Below, in pieces: positions 60,263 to 64,000 of a DNA stretch of 64,000 bases. A program made the position numbers and the translations under genes. This stretch comes from Aporrectodea caliginosa (Eukaryota > Annelida > Clitellata > Crassiclitellata > Lumbricidae). The stretch's first letter is position 1. Each line of letters begins with the position of its first letter. Location: positions 1,071,001 to 1,135,000 of the forward strand of contig JACEVL010006441.1 in NCBI GenBank assembly GCA_020284085.1. The letters run 5' to 3'. The notes beneath the pieces are model-generated. The model did not search any database, was not told the DNA's origin, and saw only the letters and a program-made list of their open reading frames with translations.

Positions 60263-60929
60263 ATTGTTAGCTCCGACTACTTATTAAGTCAGCCACAGTT
60301 CCAGACCGTAAATGAGTGTTTAAAATCCATAGTCATTCAACATTTAGTTGATAAAGCCTTTTTTCTTTGTGACGTCATCCTCACAACTGGTGGGCGGGGC
60401 TATGCAAATCGCATGTTTACAAGATTCAAAGCATTTCAAAATATTAAATTGAATTTGTTGTTAAGTTTGTATTTGTATGATTTATGCATTTAACACTGGA
60501 GCTTCATCTAGCCTATGTCATGACTATATTAATTTAAAGTCGCAAACTTTAAACACGTCTATCGCAGGCCTATCAAAGTATCAATCCCCGCCACATCGAA
60601 CTGAAAGACACGTGCATGATTTTACCATAATAATAGTTTGGTGTCGACTTATATTACTAGTCTTAATTGGTCCTACTTATGATCGTTGATGCAGAAAGCT
60701 AACATGTAGGTCTAAGGGCCTATATCAATTAAGCTTAAAATTAAGTAAAACAAATTTTTAATGTCTTGATGATGCTTTAAAAATCTTTGAGTTTTCAATA
60801 ATTTGTGGTTCGGCGATCGATGCCCGATGCCTTTAGCCAAAGTCCAACTAAACCAGAGGCAGTGTCAATAAGGTCTATTAGGCTAAGGATTTGCCTGATA
60901 GGCCTACTATTGGGACGATGTCCACACAT

Positions 60930-61592
60930 ATATATCCTCCAAGCCTCCAAGCCATTCAGAATGCCCTCGCCCGTGCTGTCACCAAAACCCCCAAACACCA
61001 CCACATCACACCTGTCTTGAAATCACTCCACTGGCTCAAAATTCCTGAACGAATAGAATATAAAGTCCTATCTCTCACCTACAATACGCTTCAATCCTCT
61101 CAGCCCTCGTATCTCCGTCAGTTGTTATCGGTCCAACCTCTTCGTTCAACCCGTTCATCTTCCACCCTCACACTGCTCCGCCCTTCCGTCACCTCATCGC
61201 TTAAATTTGCAAATCGTTCCATAGCCATAGCTGTCCCGCCTCTTTGGAACAAACTCCCGCCTGTGCTACGACAAATATCCGATCCATCCTATGAACTCAC
61301 CAAAACCTCACCTCTTGCTATCTCTCCACAGGTCTTCCACTCAAAACTGAAAACACTGCTTTTTCACAAATCCTATCCCGATTCCTTCTCTTCCCCTCAC
61401 CTTCCTCGCCATTTCAACTCTAAGCATCATCCACCTTAGCCGTCTGACTGTCTGCCTGCCTGACTCTCTGGATTTTGACCCCCTGCCTATCGATTCTGTT
61501 TTGGTTAAGCGCCTGTGAATAAGCTGGTTCCCGCGACTTCGCTTTTGTGGGCGCTGTAGAAATATCGAGTTTACGATTACGATTACGATATA
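60930..61592 (+). mobile_element. L2/CR1-like LINE, 3' part
   Basis: The open frame 60936-61439 reads LQAIQNALARAVTKTPKHHH, then LKSLHWLKIPERIEYKVLSL, PLWNKLPPVLRQI and FHSKLKTLLFH, the conserved end of the ORF2 protein. The 3' UTR ends TGTGGGCGCTGTAGAAATAT and a (GATTAC)n tail at 61570-61592. It is the best-preserved LINE end in the window, but 5'-truncated. Confidence 0.8.
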
Positions 61593-61873
61593 TACGGGCA
61601 GTGGTTAAATTGTTCATCCAGAGGTGACGGATCACCAAAATTTTACAAATCTAAAGCCTAAGCCTGTCTGACGAATCTATAACCGATAGGCCTCGTTGTT
61701 CGCTATTCGGAAAACACATAAAACAAGAACCATATCGATTACTGCAACAAGAGCACATTAGGTGACGGGTCTTCTATTTTAGGTGGCGGATCTCATATCC
61801 GGCTGAATTTTACCACTGAATAGGCCTATATTATGGGGCCCCGGCAGTGCATATTTTAACAGATTTGGACTAC

Positions 61874-62314
61874 GGGGTCGTCCATTAATTATGTCAACAA
61901 AATAGGGGAAGGGGTTTGGAAAAGTTTGACAGTTGTTGACAATGGGGGAGGGGGGTCGCTACAAGTTGACGTCAGAATTTTTTTTCTCCAATGAATCAAC
62001 AAAGACCCTTCCAAATGATAGCGAAAACATTAAGAAATGCTAAAAATGTATAAAGTGCTTAATGTTTAATACTACTAAAAAGCTGGTAATAAACTAGACT
62101 CATATAGTTCGAAATTCGAGATTGCATTTTTTAGTGTAAAAATTTAAAAAAATTTATTCTACATGTATTGAGCCATTTTGCTTCTTTTTTTAAGGGGGTT
62201 CTGGGAGTGTTGACATAATTTTTAGGGGGTCCGTCAATGTTTGACAGTTGTTGACAAGGGGGGAGGGGGTCAAAAACTGCCTAAAATTTGTTGACATAAT
62301 TAATGGATGACCCC
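61874..62314. mobile_element. MITE with GGGGTCGTCCATTAATTATG ends, 441 bp
   Basis: Inverted ends GGGGTCGTCCATTAATTATG (extending TCAAC) differ at the second-last few positions between sides. Flanks are TAC on both sides, a 3-bp target duplication. It is related in ends and structure to 30683-31132. Confidence 0.85.
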
Positions 62315-62319
62315 TACTG

Positions 62320-63712
62320 GGACAAAGTCTGCTGCACTACTTTCAGTGCTATTGGAAACTAACAATGAAAGTAGACAATTACCTGGGGCAAGTCAGCAAA
62401 ACTAGTGGGGTAAATCCTATGACTAAAATATGCACTGGGCCTCGGGATGTCCCACTCTCATTAGAATCTACATAGCTAACTGTGAACTGTGAATACATGC
62501 ACGACCCTGCACATATAGGCCCATCGGTCTACCCACAGATGGCGGTAAATGCTCAAACAGTTTAAGTTGCCAAATAATTTTAATGTCTTCAATGCAGTAC
62601 TTGACTTTGGTAAGCACTAAGCAGTCTATCAATGTCCATGATAACTGTCATCAATCCGGCTTCCATTTCATCAAAAAATTCAATTTCCATTTAATAAAAA
62701 AAAACTACTTTTATCAATTCAACTTCTTTCTAAGCAAAGAATTAGTCTCTTAAACCGAACTGCTATTTAATTTACGGAAACAATTATTTTCATCAATCCA
62801 GCTTCCATTTTAAAGCGACACTATAAAATAATTTGGCAAAGTAAACTACGGTTTAACGCTGAACGTATTGAAACAATTGTTACACGTCCGTCTGAAAACG
62901 AGTCGTCAAAGTTTACAAAACCTCCTTGTCACTCGATTGATACCTATGAATGGTTGCCAGTTACAGCGACCACAACGGAGTATTGGTTCGAAAAGGGACC
63001 AGACACTTGCAGAAACATGCCCGAGTCTAATGATTACCAACGTCAAAATAACTTTGTGCAAGGGACAAAATCACAAATTCAATAATAAACTGGTTTGTTC
63101 TTGACCATCGAAAGGCGAGCGTCAACTTAGGAAATGGTTGCTTTTCAGCCGATCTCAAGGTTCAGTTTACTGCTTCCAATGTCTGCTTATGAGTAGCCAA
63201 TAGGATCGATTTTCACTGCCTTCCTTTGTTGATTGACATGCTTAAATTGATTTCATTTGATGAACATCATTACACAGTTTGCAGCTGCTAAAAGCCGCAA
63301 GTGTTCTTGAGCTGTTAACAATGAAGAGAACAGTTTCGAATCGTAATAACAATTTTACTCTAACTGTATGTTGACAATATACTGTAACAAACATTTTGAA
63401 CAACCTTAGATATAGTACCAAAATGCAAAGCTTTTAATTAAATTGTGTTGTATGCATTGACTAATAATTCGAGCAGCATAGCACATAACCCGGCTTTATA
63501 ATTTCATTGCCATGCCTTTACGAGATTCCCGCTATCCCATGCTCAGTCCAAAAAGGGCCCCTCCCATTTATAATGAGCATGGGGCCCTGAGTGGTTAATC
63601 CTGCCCTGGGTGGACATTGTCTTTGAACACTAGGTAGCCAACATGTATGAAGCTACTATTAGGCTTTAAATGCTTACGCTGGCCAACTTTCGATCTGTCT
63701 GATCAATTTTAG
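62320..63712. other. Unique non-coding or intronic region
   Basis: No exon supported by splice sites was found; it precedes the candidate exon at 63713 and may be its intron. Short repeats of CAATTCCATTT/CTTCCATTT type occur at 62640-62810. Confidence 0.35.
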
Positions 63713-64000
63713 GTTTCATTTGCAAACCAGATTTTGCCGAATTCTCAGCCAAGGACAAGGCCTCTGTTGCACAGACCCTGCTCTGCAAACACCTTCAAAC
63801 TGCTTTAAAAGCATTCATTTACATCAGGAAGTCAAGTGTGCAGCAATTTTGGAGGTACTTAATATGCACTATATTTAGCAACTTTATTAAGCAACCAACT
63901 GACAGAACATCAATCAAAGAGGCTGAGCAACTGTGCGTGAAAGAAATTGCTCAAGCATTTCGATACCGTGTCGACAATATACATACAGACACATACGTAA
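63713..64000 (+). CDS. Open exon running off the window, unidentified protein
   Basis: After an acceptor GATCAATTTTAG, two bases and 95 codons are open to the window end: FICKPDFAEFSAKDKASVAQ, then TLLCKHLQTALKAFIYIRKS and EAEQLCVKEIAQAFRYRV among others. The sequence is rich in amphipathic helices with a mixed composition typical of real protein. The chance of 95 stop-free codons in this AT-rich DNA is small. I do not recognise the family; it could be a host helical-repeat protein or a transposon ORF. Confidence 0.5.

Overview
The window reads as nuclear DNA of an invertebrate animal. Coding sequence sits in short exons with consensus GT/AG splice sites, introns are long and full of transposons, SINE/LINE tails and microsatellites, and there are no bacterial-style operons. 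The palindrome TAGGCCTA recurs dozens of times in unique sequence. I associate that bias, from memory, with echinoderms and some other marine animals, so a marine deuterostome such as an echinoderm is my best guess, not a firm assignment.

Layout. (1) 0.8-6.9 kb: a minus-strand gene of at least five phase-compatible exons encoding a charged, probably nuclear protein with an AT-hook; its introns hold two piggyBac-like MITEs with TTAA target sites and one hAT-like element. (2) 7-11.3 kb: MITEs, a minisatellite, a LINE tail and an (AAT)n tract. (3) 11.36-17.95 kb and 38.21-46.19 kb: two long arrays, same orientation, of one 13-bp unit (AACTCTTTTCAAT and variants). The unit has no G on the plus strand. 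The left array is interrupted by a 391-bp MITE with 85-bp inverted repeats. (4) 17.95-38.21 kb: the island between the arrays. A plus-strand LIAT1-like 3' exon (19.0-19.5 kb) converges on a minus-strand gene that can be assembled from five exons: signal peptide (37.4 kb), HRM first part (35.4-35.9 kb), HRM second part (25.7 kb), a duplicate of the HRM first part (24.2-24.7 kb) and a terminal exon (19.9-20.1 kb). All four junctions keep phase. The HRM (hormone-receptor) domain is the ligand-binding ectodomain of class B GPCRs of the calcitonin/CGRP-receptor type, but no seven-helix region is visible. The model therefore predicts a secreted protein with one complete HRM and a second, partial one, created by an intragenic tandem duplication (20.08-25.69 versus 26.65-37.28 kb). 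The right-hand duplicate later received a broken non-LTR retrotransposon, itself split by a hAT MITE, plus MITEs, SINEs and microsatellite expansions. (5) 46.2-64 kb: mostly mobile-element debris (hAT MITEs, a Tc1/mariner-type element with about 205-bp inverted repeats, L2/CR1-like LINE ends, tRNA-derived SINEs) with a few orphan candidate exons, the best being an open exon running off the right end at 63.7-64 kb.

Functional interplay between the genes is not evident. The coherent story is the tandem duplication of the HRM exons and the symmetrical satellite arrays that bracket it. Exon calls rest on open frame, splice consensus and phase only.
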